Source: DASRHT01 sp035293765
GTDB taxonomy: Bacteria; Chloroflexota; Ktedonobacteria; Ktedonobacterales; Ktedonobacteraceae
NCBI GenBank assembly: GCA_035293765.1
Contig: DATGMF010000037.1
Coordinates: 62,001 to 126,000 of the forward strand
DNA: 64,000 nucleotides
Reading direction: 5' to 3'
The position numbers and the translations under genes were made by a program. Shown one piece after another: positions 42,744 through 51,775 of this stretch (positions are counted from its first letter, which is position 1; every line of letters starts with the position of its first letter). The notes below the pieces were generated by a model. The model was given only the letters and a program-made list of their open reading frames with translations, searched no databases and was not told where the DNA came from.

Positions 42744-43075
42744 ATATCACCTGGCTTGCACATAAGTCCTGCTGTTCTCGCCTTTTCTGCTCCTCTGCAC
42801 TACACTGATAGTAGCCTCTCATCTTATTTCTTAACAGGGGTAATTTGATATTCCGTCAGCCAACGCTTATTAGGAAGCGATCAGGAGCACGAAGCGATGA
42901 TGCCAGTCATACCTGTTCCGTGGCGACGAGCTTGAGCGCGTCTGCTTCAGCACCGCCTTAGGCGAGGTGGAGCGATAAATCGGACGCGATCAATCGGGTC
43001 CCTACAGGGCGGCATGATCCCATAGTATTGCTTCATCTGCATAATCAGGTCCATACGGCGACAAGGAGGATGTCG
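42744..43075 (+). other. intergenic region with palindromic repeat copy B
   Basis: No gene is recognised in these 330 bases. Copy B of the GGACGCGAT family sits at 42982-43009. The ribosome binding site AAGGAGG of the next gene ends the region at 43063-43069. Confidence 0.5.
42982..43009 (+). repeat. dispersed GGACGCGAT-type palindrome, copy B
   Basis: GGACGCGAT-ca-ATCGGGTCC forms a hairpin, followed by CTACAGGG. It matches copies A (13861) and C (54401) and lies about 65 bases upstream of a start codon in the same orientation. Confidence 0.6.
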
Positions 43076-43879
43076 ATGCCAACAATTCGTGTCAATGGTG
43101 CCAATCTCTATTACGAGGAGCAGGGTTCCGGCCCCGAAACCATCGTTTTTGCTCATGGCTTGCTGTGGAGCTGCCGCATGTTTGATGACCAGGTGGCCGC
43201 GCTCAAGGAGCACTATCGGTGCGTCGCCTTCGATCATCGTGGTCAGGGACGGAGCGAGGTCACACCCGATGGCTATGATATGGAGACGCTTTACGAGGAT
43301 GCGGCAGCCCTCATTGAGGCTCTCAACTGTCCCCCCTGCCACTTTGTCGGCCTCTCAATGGGCGGCTTCATTGGGATGCGCCTGGCGGCTCGTCGGCCAG
43401 AACTGCTGAAATCGTTAATGCTGCTGGAAACCTCTGCCGATCCCGAGCCTGCCGAAAATATTTCCAAGTACAAGCTGCTTGGCTTTGTGACGCGCTGGCT
43501 TGGCCCCGCTCTGGTAGTGAACCAGGTCATGCCGGTCATGTTCGGGCAGAAGTTCCTGACCGATCCGGCTCGCGCAGCCGAGCGCCAGGTATGGCGCGAG
43601 CGTTTGAAAAGCAATCATCGCGTCGGCATCAGTCGCGCGCTCAATGGCGTCCTGACGCGCAAAGGTGTTTACGATGAGATTGAGAAGATCCGCGTCCCCA
43701 CGCTAATCATCGTCGGAGACCAGGACGTTGCCACAGTTCCGGCCAAATCTGAGCGCATGCACGAACGTATCCCAGGCTCACGGCTCGTTACTATCCCAGG
43801 TGCAGGCCATACATCGAGTGCAGAAGAGCCCGCAGCGGTAAATGCAGCTATCAACGAATTTCTGAGCGGCTTGTACTAA
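43076..43879 (+). CDS. alpha/beta hydrolase
   Basis: A 267-residue alpha/beta hydrolase of the 3-oxoadipate enol-lactonase / chloroperoxidase type. VFAHGLLWS is the oxyanion loop, GLSMGGF is the nucleophile elbow, and VDQD-type Asp (IIVGDQDVAT) and GAGHTSS provide the acid and base. The ATG at 43076 is chosen because AAGGAGG at 43063-43069 stands 6 bases before it; the ATG at 43070 is too close. Substrate unknown. It stands alone between the glycosyltransferase gene and a regulated secreted-protein gene. Confidence 0.88.
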   Translation: MPTIRVNGANLYYEEQGSGPETIVFAHGLLWSCRMFDDQVAALKEHYRCVAFDHRGQGRSEVTPDGYDMETLYEDAAALIEALNCPPCHFVGLSMGGFIGMRLAARRPELLKSLMLLETSADPEPAENISKYKLLGFVTRWLGPALVVNQVMPVMFGQKFLTDPARAAERQVWRERLKSNHRVGISRALNGVLTRKGVYDEIEKIRVPTLIIVGDQDVATVPAKSERMHERIPGSRLVTIPGAGHTSSAEEPAAVNAAINEFLSGLY

Positions 43880-44484
43880 ACAAATCGCTACTAAAGTTGA
43901 GATGAATCTCATCGAGCCCTTACCCCCCCTTTTGGGGGGGTACTTGACAATAACCTGTATTCCTGTATTATACTACTTCTGTACCTTTCGTTCCTCGCAT
44001 TCTCTGAAGATGCTATCCCCTGCAAGGCATTTAGTGTCGGGGAAGCAAAAAGAGAAGGGGGACGTACTTCGTCTACACTAGCAGGCAAGGAATCGCTCCC
44101 GGCTCTTTTTCGCGGTTCTGCTCATCCTTCTTTCCATGCCTGCACACCTTCCCGGTTGGCCCACGGCGCGCAAAGCCGAAAAGATACGACGTACCTATAA
44201 CTATCGTTATACTCTACGTTTACGCTTTAGCGAGAAAGGCTCTGTTTACCCGTTTCCCTTAGGCGGTTACTACCGCTTTATACTTGTCGCATTAACACAG
44301 CCATGCGAGCACGATTTTGATAGTTATATGGTGCGTCGTGCTTTTTGGTGAACATCGCATCTGTGGGCCTGTTGACATTGTTTTGTTGTGCGTCCCTCTT
44401 AGGTTGTGCATTTGTATGATCGTGTACACACAAGCTCTTCTTGTCCAGAAGAGAAAACCCCCACTTAAAGAGAGGAAAAAGAAC
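43880..44484 (+). other. long leader of the secreted-protein gene
   Basis: No convincing gene. A strong promoter with a G/C-tract palindrome stands at 43921-43971, leaving a leader of about 500 bases before the ATG at 44485. An open frame at 44136-44351 has no ribosome binding site and unconvincing composition. A small hairpin GCGG/CCGC occurs near 44261-44274. Confidence 0.45.
43921..43971 (+). promoter_or_regulatory. promoter with CsoR-like G/C-tract palindrome
   Basis: TACCCCCCC-TTTT-GGGGGGGTA (43921-43942) abuts -35 TTGACA (43944-43949), followed after 16 bases by -10 TATTAT (43966-43971). The palindrome resembles the CsoR-type site at 36876, including the following TACTTG. Confidence 0.7.
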
Positions 44485-44973
44485 ATGGTTCATCTTTTGC
44501 GTCCATTTGGAAAGAAGCTCCTGTTACGACTTACGCTGCTGGCTTGTATCATGGCTCTGCTTGGTCTGGTGCTCGGAGGAGCTGGCCGCATTGCCCATGC
44601 CACGTCGATGCAGGCACAAACCCTGGCGAATCCTGTTGGCATATGGAATATTCAAGTTTACTTTCTGGATTGCTCCTTCAAGGGACAAACGGAGTCGGGA
44701 CAGCTCGAGATGAATGCGAGCGGAGCCGTCGTCAGTATTTCCCCATATGAGGGAGGCGGTGCGTGGATCCCGACCGGTGCCACGACCTTTGACTACGACT
44801 TTACTGAACTCATAATAGTGAATGGGCAGTTGAGTGCTTTTGTCCAGGTCACCCAGACGGGGCAAGTGACCTCATCCACCACGTATACCTCTTCAGGATC
44901 AGGCAGCAGCTACGATTCTCATGGCAATTTCCTGGAAACCTGCGATACGCAGACCACCGCTACTCTCGCCTAG
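44485..44973 (+). CDS. small secreted protein
   Basis: A 162-residue protein with a clear signal peptide: basic start (LLRPFGKKLLLR), hydrophobic core, and a cleavage region near AHATS (about residue 40). The mature part of about 120 residues is predicted to be mostly beta strands (VGIWNIQVYFLDCSF, GQLEMNASGAVVSIS) with two Cys residues that could pair, and it resembles lipocalin-like or beta-sandwich domains only in general appearance. AGAGGA is the ribosome binding site. It is probably under the G/C-tract-regulated promoter 500 bases upstream. No function is recognised. Confidence 0.7.
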   Translation: MVHLLRPFGKKLLLRLTLLACIMALLGLVLGGAGRIAHATSMQAQTLANPVGIWNIQVYFLDCSFKGQTESGQLEMNASGAVVSISPYEGGGAWIPTGATTFDYDFTELIIVNGQLSAFVQVTQTGQVTSSTTYTSSGSGSSYDSHGNFLETCDTQTTATLA

Positions 44974-45014
44974 CTGCTTGATTTTTCCCTCGTGACCTAT
45001 CCCTGGTAAGATTG

Positions 45015-45071
45015 CCGTTACCGCACGTACGTGTAATACACGCGTGTTTATTTAGCTGTGACCGGTAACGG
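45015..45071. terminator. long hairpin between convergent genes
   Basis: CCGTTACCG (45015-45023) pairs with CGGTAACGG (45063-45071), enclosing two self-complementary blocks (CACGTACGTG and ACACGCGTGT). No T-run follows. It separates the secreted-protein gene from the opposing GrpB-like gene. Confidence 0.45.
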
Positions 45072-45139
45072 ACACATCCCCCTTGCCGAAAAACAAGGTG
45101 GGAGCCGCCCTGACTGGTGGTGAGAAGCCAAAAAAAGCG

Positions 45140-45700
45140 TCATCCGTCCTGTTGCGCCCGCGCTATAATCTCCCGCACCACGCTGGTTTTAGCGTCGGCG
45201 TAGTTCTGGGTGTATTTCCAGTTCTGGCGGGCCAGCCCCTTTTTGGTGCGCTCGTAGAGCTGGCGATCAGCTTCGTTGCGGCGCAGCCAGTCGCGGAAGA
45301 GCAGCATGCGGTCTATTTCTGAACAGCCCTGCGTGAAGACATGGAGGTTGACAGCCGTATCTGGCCCCTTGAATAAACGATGCTGGAACCAGTCTGGCTC
45401 GCGAAGGTGCAGCACATAACCTGCCACTTCTAACGGCGTGACATAAGCTGGCTCGTCCGATGAGTCGGCCACGGCAAGCACTATATCAATGCGCGGTTTG
45501 GCGGCGAGTCCTGGCACGGAGGTCGAGCCGACATGTTCAAGCAGGAGTACGCGTTCGCCCAGCGCGGCCCGAATTCGTGCGGCTTCGCGCTCGAAGAGCC
45601 GGGGCCACTCAGGGTCGTACTCAACAAGCAAGATAGGTCCGTTCCACGGCACTACCTCGCTGGTATGGATGGCTTGAAGTTGTTCTTCAGTCATTGGCAC
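45140..45700 (-). CDS. GrpB-family nucleotidyltransferase-like protein
   Basis: A 186-residue GrpB/UPF0157 protein. VEYDPEWPRLFEREAARIRAAL, LLEHVGSTSVPGLAAKPRIDIVLAV and NLHVFTQGC are the family blocks, with the G-S-T-S and D-I-V pattern of a nucleotidyltransferase fold. The C-terminal helix pair (LFRDWLRRNEADRQLYERTK) is complete. This domain is also found fused to dephospho-CoA kinase in Actinobacteria. Substrate unknown. The gene stands alone. Confidence 0.92.
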   Translation of the reverse strand: MPMTEEQLQAIHTSEVVPWNGPILLVEYDPEWPRLFEREAARIRAALGERVLLLEHVGSTSVPGLAAKPRIDIVLAVADSSDEPAYVTPLEVAGYVLHLREPDWFQHRLFKGPDTAVNLHVFTQGCSEIDRMLLFRDWLRRNEADRQLYERTKKGLARQNWKYTQNYADAKTSVVREIIARAQQDG

Positions 45701-45778
45701 ATATTCCGCTGCCGCGTCTCCGGCTGGGTTATCGTTTCCAGATATCTTCGCAGCTCCCTATTTTACCAGACACGAGAA

Positions 45779-45805
45779 GCTGCTCGAATTGTTCGAGCAG
45801 CAGTT
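45779..45805. terminator. strong hairpin downstream of the DUF35 gene
   Basis: GCTGCTCGAA (45779-45788) pairs perfectly with TTCGAGCAGC (45792-45801) around a 3-nt loop. AGTTTTC follows on the plus strand and TTCTCG on the minus strand. It is best placed to end the minus-strand acyl-CoA operon. Confidence 0.6.
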
Positions 45806-45892
45806 TTCAGTGTCTGAGGATAATGATTCTGAGCTGTTTCGGCAAGCAACGCTGAAGCAACCCATCAAACCTGAACGAGTTCGTAAGAGACG

Positions 45893-46303
45893 TTATTCGA
45901 GCAGGCGGAAATAGGGGAGCGTCAGATCCTCTCCGAATTTCTCAAATGTCACCTGCACAGCTTTGCCTATCGCGATGCGCTCGCGGGGGGCGTCGATGAT
46001 GCGTGACATCATGCGAACGCCTTCCTCCAGTTCAACCAGCGCAACGACGTAAGGAGCTTCCTGGGCGAAGATCCCGAACGCCTGATGCGCTACGGTGTAC
46101 GAGTAGAGCGTGCCCTTGCCCGTCGTGACGATCCATGAGAGCTTCTCTGAGGAGCAATGCGGACAGAGCGAGCGCGGGTAAAAGATAGCGCGCGAGCAGG
46201 TGTCACAGCGTTGGATACGCAGTTCGCCCTGCGAAAGTCCCTCCCAATAGGGCCGTGAATCGCTATCCTGCTGAATGGCGGGAAATTGTGTCGCCAAAGG
46301 CAT
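45893..46303 (-). CDS. DUF35 Zn-ribbon/OB-fold protein
   Basis: A 136-residue thiolase partner protein. The zinc ribbon is CDTC with a later CPHC (residues about 33-50), followed by an OB fold (GTLYSYTVAH, YVVALVELEEGVRMMSRI). The ATG at 46303 overlaps the thiolase stop by one base (TGATG), so translation is coupled. Such proteins form complexes with SCP-x-type thiolases and ketosynthases, where they bind acyl-CoA. The longer open frame to 46402 lies inside the thiolase gene and is not used. Confidence 0.92.
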   Translation of the reverse strand: MPLATQFPAIQQDSDSRPYWEGLSQGELRIQRCDTCSRAIFYPRSLCPHCSSEKLSWIVTTGKGTLYSYTVAHQAFGIFAQEAPYVVALVELEEGVRMMSRIIDAPRERIAIGKAVQVTFEKFGEDLTLPYFRLLE

Positions 46304-47451
46304 CAGTCCTTTCCAAGAATAACCGTGGCCGCCGACGAGAGAACGCCGCCAGTGCCGTGAGCAAGCGCGACGCGCGCTCCCTGCACCTGGCGCGGGCCGC
46401 ATTCGCCGCGTAGCTGCCGTGTGGCCTCGATCAGTAAAAAGATCCCGTACATTCCTGGATGGCAGTAGGAGAGTCCTCCGCCATTGGTATTGAGCGGAAA
46501 TGGGCCGCCCGGAGCTGTACGCTGCCCGCTCACGAACCCACCCCCTTCGCCACGCCCACAGAAGCCCAGCGCCTCCAGCGTGAGAAGCACCGTAATCGTG
46601 AACGAGTCGTAAATTTCGCTGACATCAATATCGGCGGGCGTAAGGCCGGCCATAGTGAACGCAGCCTGACCTGAAGCGATGGCCGCCTGGTGAGTCGCCA
46701 GATCGGGCATGTTCGCAATCGAATTGTGCGTGTGCGCCTCGCCATGCCCAAGTACCCAGACCGGGGCTTTACGCATATTTCTCGCGCGCTCGGCAGAAGC
46801 GACAACAACTGCTCCACCGCCATCGGTAACCAGGCAGCAATCCAGCAGGTGCAGGGGTTCGGCGATCCAGCGTGAGTTGAGCACGTCCTCGATGGTGATC
46901 GGATCACGCATAAATGCCTTCTCGTTCAGCGCGGCCCATTTACGCGTCGCGACCGCCACCTCTGCCAGTTGCTCGCTCGTCGTGCCGTAGTCGTACATAT
47001 GGCGCATCGCCGCCAGCGCGTATGCCCCCACCGGAGTGGGCAGACCGAAAGGGGCCTCATACTGGTCGGTGAGCCTGATAGCGTTTGACCCGCGATTGCG
47101 CGAGCGGTCTGAACGCTGCGTGCTGCCATAGGTAATCAGGGCCACATCAAATAGTCCGGCCTCGATACCGGCGACCGCGTGTCCGACGTGGGCCTCGAAC
47201 GAGGACCCGCCAATGTTGGTACCGTCGGTATAGCTCGGCCTGATCCCGAGATATTCCGCGAGCATGAGATTAGGGGACCAGGCCCAGTTTCCGGCACAAA
47301 AGAGCGCATCCACATCGCTCAATTGCAGTCCGGCGTCATCGAGCGCCGCCAGGGCCGCTTGACGTTGCAGTTGCAATACCGTTTTATCCGGGGTGCGACC
47401 GAGATCGGACTCGGCCACTCCCACGATAGCTGCTTTTGCTGCGGAACCCAT
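46303..47451 (-). CDS. SCP-x-type thiolase
   Basis: A 382-residue thiolase-family protein of the SCP-x/lipid-transfer group, which works with DUF35 partners. AAIVGVAESDLGR begins the fold; GNWAWSPNLMLAEYLG and NIGGSSFEAHVGHAVAGIEAG surround the nucleophile position, where Ser replaces the usual Cys (GGSS). ALTDGGGA-like DGGGAVVVASAE and the NTNGGGLSYCHPGMYG block with His and Cys near the C-terminus follow. The lack of a Cys nucleophile suggests a lyase such as a retro-aldol enzyme, as in steroid side-chain degradation, rather than thiolysis. It overlaps the dehydrogenase gene by one base. Confidence 0.88.
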   Translation of the reverse strand: MGSAAKAAIVGVAESDLGRTPDKTVLQLQRQAALAALDDAGLQLSDVDALFCAGNWAWSPNLMLAEYLGIRPSYTDGTNIGGSSFEAHVGHAVAGIEAGLFDVALITYGSTQRSDRSRNRGSNAIRLTDQYEAPFGLPTPVGAYALAAMRHMYDYGTTSEQLAEVAVATRKWAALNEKAFMRDPITIEDVLNSRWIAEPLHLLDCCLVTDGGGAVVVASAERARNMRKAPVWVLGHGEAHTHNSIANMPDLATHQAAIASGQAAFTMAGLTPADIDVSEIYDSFTITVLLTLEALGFCGRGEGGGFVSGQRTAPGGPFPLNTNGGGLSYCHPGMYGIFLLIEATRQLRGECGPRQVQGARVALAHGTGGVLSSAATVILGKD

Positions 47452-48617
47452 CAGAGCGTCTCCCCAACCTTGACGTGCCCTTTCAACAGGTTGCGCGAAA
47501 TGATATAACGCTGTATCTCGTCAGTACCCTCGAAGATGCGATAGAGGCGCACCAGGCGATACCAGCGCTCAATGGGGAGCTCTTTGGTGTAGCCCATGCC
47601 ACCGTGGATCTGCAAAACTTTATCGATTACATGATTAGCCATGTTCGCGCCATGCAGTTTAGCCACCGAAGAGGCGTGGCGCGCATCCTTGCCGTTCTCC
47701 GCTTGCCAGGCCGCGTAGAGCACCAGCCAGCGCGTGGACTCGATCTCCACGTACGAATCGGCGATCATCCATTGAATGGCCTGGTATTCGGCGATGGGAT
47801 GACCCATAGAGACGCGCTGCTTGGCGTAATCAATGCCCATTTGCAGGGCTCGATCAGCCATGCCCACCGCGCCGGCTGGGATGCGCCAGCGCCCGGCGCC
47901 GATCCACTGCATGCCCAGCTCGAAGCCCCTGCCGGGTTCGCCCAGAATATTCGACGCGGGCACGCGCACATTCTCGAAATAGAGTGAAGCCGGACCCCAG
48001 TCACCCATCGTTGGAATATAGCTCGATGTCCAGCCCATCTCGCGGTCTACCAGGAAACAGGTCACGCCGCCGTGCCCGCCCTTCTCTGGCTCGGTTACCG
48101 CAAAAACCATTGCGAAATCGGCTTCGTTGCCGTTGGTGATAAAGATCTTCTCGCCGTTCAGGATATAATCGTCGCCATCTTTGACCGCGCGCATTTTAAT
48201 ATTCGCGGCGTCCGACCCTGCGCCCGGCTCGGTCAGGGCAAAGCAAGAGCGGCGTTCACCGTTGATCGTTGGGATCAGATAACGCTTCTTCTGCTCCTCG
48301 TTACAACGATAGAGGATATTATCGGCGTTGCCGCCGAAGTTGAACGGCACAAACGTGCGTGCCATCTCCATCGCCGTGATCGCACCCATGATCGGACCGA
48401 GATTAGCTCCTCCGTATTCTTCAGGGGTATTGATGCCCCAGAAGCCCATCGCTTTGGCCTTCTGCTGGAGTTCGCGCACCTTCTCGCGTGTGAGTCCTGG
48501 GCGTCCCTCGCGTTCGTTACGCAGGACATCGCCCTCCAGTGGGATCAATTCTCTGTTCACGAAGTCACGAACAGTCTGCTGAACCATTTTTTGTTCGTCG
48601 TTGAGGCTAAAATCCAT
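47451..48617 (-). CDS. acyl-CoA dehydrogenase
   Basis: A 388-residue acyl-CoA dehydrogenase. CFALTEPGAGSDAANIKMRAV is the FAD/substrate signature; TRWLVLYAAWQAENG and LQIHGGMGYTKELPIERWYR lead to YRIFEGTDEIQRYIISRNLL, where the catalytic base is Glu in FEGTDE. The N-terminus (MDFSLNDEQKMVQQTVRDFV) is standard. It oxidises an acyl-CoA at C2-C3 and passes electrons to ETF. It is followed directly by thiolase and DUF35 genes and preceded by a TetR gene, so it belongs to a regulated acyl-CoA degradation operon. Confidence 0.95.
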   Translation of the reverse strand: MDFSLNDEQKMVQQTVRDFVNRELIPLEGDVLRNEREGRPGLTREKVRELQQKAKAMGFWGINTPEEYGGANLGPIMGAITAMEMARTFVPFNFGGNADNILYRCNEEQKKRYLIPTINGERRSCFALTEPGAGSDAANIKMRAVKDGDDYILNGEKIFITNGNEADFAMVFAVTEPEKGGHGGVTCFLVDREMGWTSSYIPTMGDWGPASLYFENVRVPASNILGEPGRGFELGMQWIGAGRWRIPAGAVGMADRALQMGIDYAKQRVSMGHPIAEYQAIQWMIADSYVEIESTRWLVLYAAWQAENGKDARHASSVAKLHGANMANHVIDKVLQIHGGMGYTKELPIERWYRLVRLYRIFEGTDEIQRYIISRNLLKGHVKVGETL

Positions 48618-48699
48618 GAACTTGCTCCTTTGGTGAGGTGTGGTCGAATAAGGAAAACGGCAAGGTTTCCTCGTTCAATCGGGACAGATACACGAATAA

Positions 48700-48729
48700 A
48701 TCATAGACATCCATAGATGTGAATGTCCA
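48700..48729 (-). promoter_or_regulatory. promoter with palindromic operator for the acyl-CoA operon
   Basis: On the minus strand, -35 TGGACA (48729-48724) and -10 TATGAT (48705-48700) are 18 bases apart. The palindrome ACATC-CATA-GATGT (48707-48720) fills the spacer. The TetR gene upstream is the likely binder. Confidence 0.65.
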
Positions 48730-48781
48730 CTTTTTAGAAAAATATTCCTTCCTTGTGCGGTAGACAACAAAAGAGAGAAGA

Positions 48782-49396
48782 TCAGTCTTTGGTAGACAGA
48801 CTCCAGGAGGTGAGTAGATCATGGATGCCACGACGCACCAGACGCCGAACCCGGGCTTCATCGCCACGCATACGATGTTCCATCTTGAGACAGACCAGGC
48901 CGTGGAGAAACGCCCGAAAAATCTCTACCGCGTCTCTCACATCAGGAAGCTCGATACACCGGCTTTGAGCCCATTCATTGAGGGCGTCAACCGTTGTGTC
49001 AAACGCCTCATGCACAATCGCTGCTTCCTCACTGCAATCGAGCGGAACGCCATTCAGGCCGTGCATCACCTGATAGAGTTCGGGATGGTGCATCGCGAAC
49101 TCCCAATATGCCTCGGCCATGCTGATGACCCGCTCCTCATAATCCTCAGTGGACCCCCTTGCTGTTTTGAGGGATAAAGTAAGGAGGCGAAGACCTTCAA
49201 GGTGCAGTTCGAGCAGCATAGCCTCCTTGCTCGCAAAGTACTCATAGATCATTGAGGGGCTATATTCTATGCGTTCAGCCACTTTGCGAATGGTGACGGC
49301 CTGCCATCCCTCTTGCTGCGCAATCTCACGCGCGGCAGTGAGGATACCCTGTCGGACTTCCTGTTTTTCTCGTTCCCGTCGTTGCTTGATACCCAT
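48782..49396 (-). CDS. TetR-family regulator of the acyl-CoA operon
   Basis: A 204-residue TetR protein. The HTH has RQGILTAAREIAQQEGWQAV, TIRKVAERIEYSPSMIYEYF and KEAMLLELH. A TetR_C-type ligand domain follows (YWEFAMHHPELYQVMHGLNG resembles the WHG domain). The ATG at 49396 is preferred; the frame extends to 49474 with unrelated sequence. It lies 164 bases upstream of the acyl-CoA dehydrogenase gene on the same strand and probably represses that operon in the absence of an acyl-CoA ligand. Confidence 0.9.
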   Translation of the reverse strand: MGIKQRREREKQEVRQGILTAAREIAQQEGWQAVTIRKVAERIEYSPSMIYEYFASKEAMLLELHLEGLRLLTLSLKTARGSTEDYEERVISMAEAYWEFAMHHPELYQVMHGLNGVPLDCSEEAAIVHEAFDTTVDALNEWAQSRCIELPDVRDAVEIFRAFLHGLVCLKMEHRMRGDEARVRRLVRRGIHDLLTSWSLSTKD

Positions 49397-49550
49397 GATC
49401 CCACAGACAATCAATTGTTTTAAAATCGAACTTTGTTCAGTAGAAGCATACCACGCTGTTGCTGGAAAAGTCAAGGGCGCTTTGTCCAGCCTTGTCCCCT
49501 CAAAAAAAGGATATGATAGTGAGTCCAGGAATTGCCAAATACGCTCTCAT

Positions 49551-51677
49551 TTACTTCAGGGGTTCCAGATCCATTGGTTGCTCAGACAGGGCCTGGTCCG
49601 CTCCTGCTGCCCGCTTTGCCAGGTATGCTCGTAAACGCTCCTCACCGTTCGGGCTTACCAGGAAGGTTACCAGATCACCTGCTTCGATGGTGGTACTCCC
49701 ACGCGGGAAGAGCAGTTCGTTTTGGCGACGGATCGAGACCACCAGGCTCTCTGCTGGCAGGTGGGATTCTCGCAGCCGACGACCGGCGAGCCACATATCG
49801 GGCTTGATCTCCGTTTCAAGCATTGCCGTCCCCTCAACAAGACCGCGCATGCGTCGCGAGCCCTTTGCCAGCGTCTCGCGGTAGGCACGCACGATCTCCT
49901 GGGTTGAGATACGACCGACTAATCGCCTGCTCTCCGTTGCCAGCTCAATCTCTACCACAGGCATCCAGCCGATGCGATGGCTGGTCAATTGCTCCAGCGT
50001 CACATCCAATGTATCGTCGAGGTGGGCTGCCTGTACATCGCGGTTCATCGCCTCTTCGATGCTGCGGTGCGCTCGCTCCTCGGGGGGGACCTTCCTGATG
50101 TCTGCGAGAGTTAGCACGCCCAGCAGGTTGCCTTGCGCATCGAGTACGCTCGTCCCTCCCACGACTCGTTCAGCAAGGAGGCGCTCGGCTTCGGCCACCG
50201 ATTGCTGTGGCGCAAGGGTTAACGGCGATGGTGACATGGCCTGGCGGACCACCAGAGTCGATAGGAGCGGGAACGAGAACTGAAGCCGATGAGCAGGCGA
50301 GTCAGCGCGTGAGCCGACCTGGCTGGTGTAAATTGTCTGATTTCCTACAATGATCGAGGAGATGCCCACGGCAATCATGGCGGGAGCCAGCATCGACAGG
50401 TTTCCCGTCATCTCAGCCACCATAAGCATCACCGCCAGCGGAGCGTGAGCAATGCTGCCAAAGAGCGCCATCATGCCCACAATCACAAAAGGGGCGGGGC
50501 TGTTGGGTATACCGGGGAGCAGATGATAACTGATGCGCCAGAGTGTGGCCCCAACCATCGCTCCAATCACCATACCAGGGCCGAAAATGCCACCGGAGCC
50601 ACCAGAGCCGATGGACAGGCCGGTGGTGAGAATTTTGGCGAATGGCAGTAGTAGGATCACCCACAATGGCAAGGAGAGCAGCCCTGGCCCCATACTGACC
50701 TGCACCCAGCCGTATCCCATTCCTAACGCCTGTGGTAACGCCAGCCCAATCAGCCCCACAAGCAGCCCTCCAATAGCGGGCTTCAGCCAGCGAGGAAGAG
50801 GCAGGCGGTGAAAGCAATGCGTGAGTCCATAAAAGCCCCTCGCGTATAGCAGGCCGATTAACCCGCACAGCAGGCCGATTACCACATAATAGAGGAGCTG
50901 CGGAGGCGAGGTAAATGCGAGACTTCCCGCTATCGTGAAAATCGGGGTCCACCCTATCCACGCGCCGAAAATACTATATCCCACGATGGAGGCAATTAAC
51001 GCAGGGATGATGGCTTCCACCTCCAGATCGTGCTTATAGAGAATTTCGGCTGCCAGCACTGCTCCGCCAAGCGGTGCGCGAAAGATGGCCCCGATCCCTG
51101 CCCCGATGCCGGTAGCAATAGCGATACGCCGATCCTGTATGTTCAGCTTCAGGAGGCTCCCTAGCAGCGACCCAAACCCGGCACTGATCTGGGCAGCGGG
51201 GCCTTCGCGTCCTCCAGAACCGCCCGAACCGATAGTAATTGCCGACGCAACCAGCTTCACGAGCGGGATGCGTGCGCGAATGGGCTTACCTTGATGAAAT
51301 GCTGCAATAGCGGCATCTGTCCCATGCCCCTCTGCCTCCGGCGCAAGGCTGAACACAATAATGCCTGCAATGAGCCCACCCATAGCTGTGACGACCGGTA
51401 ATAGCCAGGCGCGAGGCGCCATCCATAATGATATGATCCCCTGCGTTCCTTCACCAAGCGGCGTCGGAGGCAGGTAGCCGACCAGCCATCCCAGGAAAAA
51501 GTCGGTTGAGAGCCCGATGGCCTCAAAGAAAGCCAACGCACCTATTCCGGCCACCAGACCTATTACGACGCTGATCAACAGCCACTTGAGCAGGTAGCGC
51601 GGGCTCTCAAAGCTCGCTCCAGAACTGCGCAGATGCAAAAGACGCCGCAAAAATGTCGGCAAACCTGTGGATGACAT
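49551..51677 (-). CDS. ClC-family chloride channel/transporter with CBS and RCK-C domains
   Basis: A 708-residue protein. The ClC core spans about residues 25-455, with filter motifs GSGGSGGREGP (the gating Glu is present) and GSGGSGGIFGPG. Two CBS domains follow (about 480-600; VRQAMSPSPLTL, AMNRDVQAAHL). A C-terminal TrkA_C/RCK_C-like domain ends the protein (LRESHLPAESLVVSIRR then GDLVTFLV). GGAGGAA precedes the ATG. It should move Cl-, as a channel or in exchange for H+. The CBS pair suggests nucleotide control and RCK_C another ligand. It is downstream of a TetR gene on the same strand. Confidence 0.93.
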   Translation of the reverse strand: MSSTGLPTFLRRLLHLRSSGASFESPRYLLKWLLISVVIGLVAGIGALAFFEAIGLSTDFFLGWLVGYLPPTPLGEGTQGIISLWMAPRAWLLPVVTAMGGLIAGIIVFSLAPEAEGHGTDAAIAAFHQGKPIRARIPLVKLVASAITIGSGGSGGREGPAAQISAGFGSLLGSLLKLNIQDRRIAIATGIGAGIGAIFRAPLGGAVLAAEILYKHDLEVEAIIPALIASIVGYSIFGAWIGWTPIFTIAGSLAFTSPPQLLYYVVIGLLCGLIGLLYARGFYGLTHCFHRLPLPRWLKPAIGGLLVGLIGLALPQALGMGYGWVQVSMGPGLLSLPLWVILLLPFAKILTTGLSIGSGGSGGIFGPGMVIGAMVGATLWRISYHLLPGIPNSPAPFVIVGMMALFGSIAHAPLAVMLMVAEMTGNLSMLAPAMIAVGISSIIVGNQTIYTSQVGSRADSPAHRLQFSFPLLSTLVVRQAMSPSPLTLAPQQSVAEAERLLAERVVGGTSVLDAQGNLLGVLTLADIRKVPPEERAHRSIEEAMNRDVQAAHLDDTLDVTLEQLTSHRIGWMPVVEIELATESRRLVGRISTQEIVRAYRETLAKGSRRMRGLVEGTAMLETEIKPDMWLAGRRLRESHLPAESLVVSIRRQNELLFPRGSTTIEAGDLVTFLVSPNGEERLRAYLAKRAAGADQALSEQPMDLEPLK

Positions 51678-51775
51678 CAGTATTCCTCCGGTATGTTATC
51701 TCATCGCACTCAATAATGGGTGGGTGGTTATTCAAAATAAAAGCAAAAATAGAAGATGCGATACTCATGCTGCCT

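Noticed and set aside
44136..44351. 71-residue open frame in the leader of the secreted-protein gene
   Set aside because: No ribosome binding site, unusual composition, and it lies wholly in a long leader.
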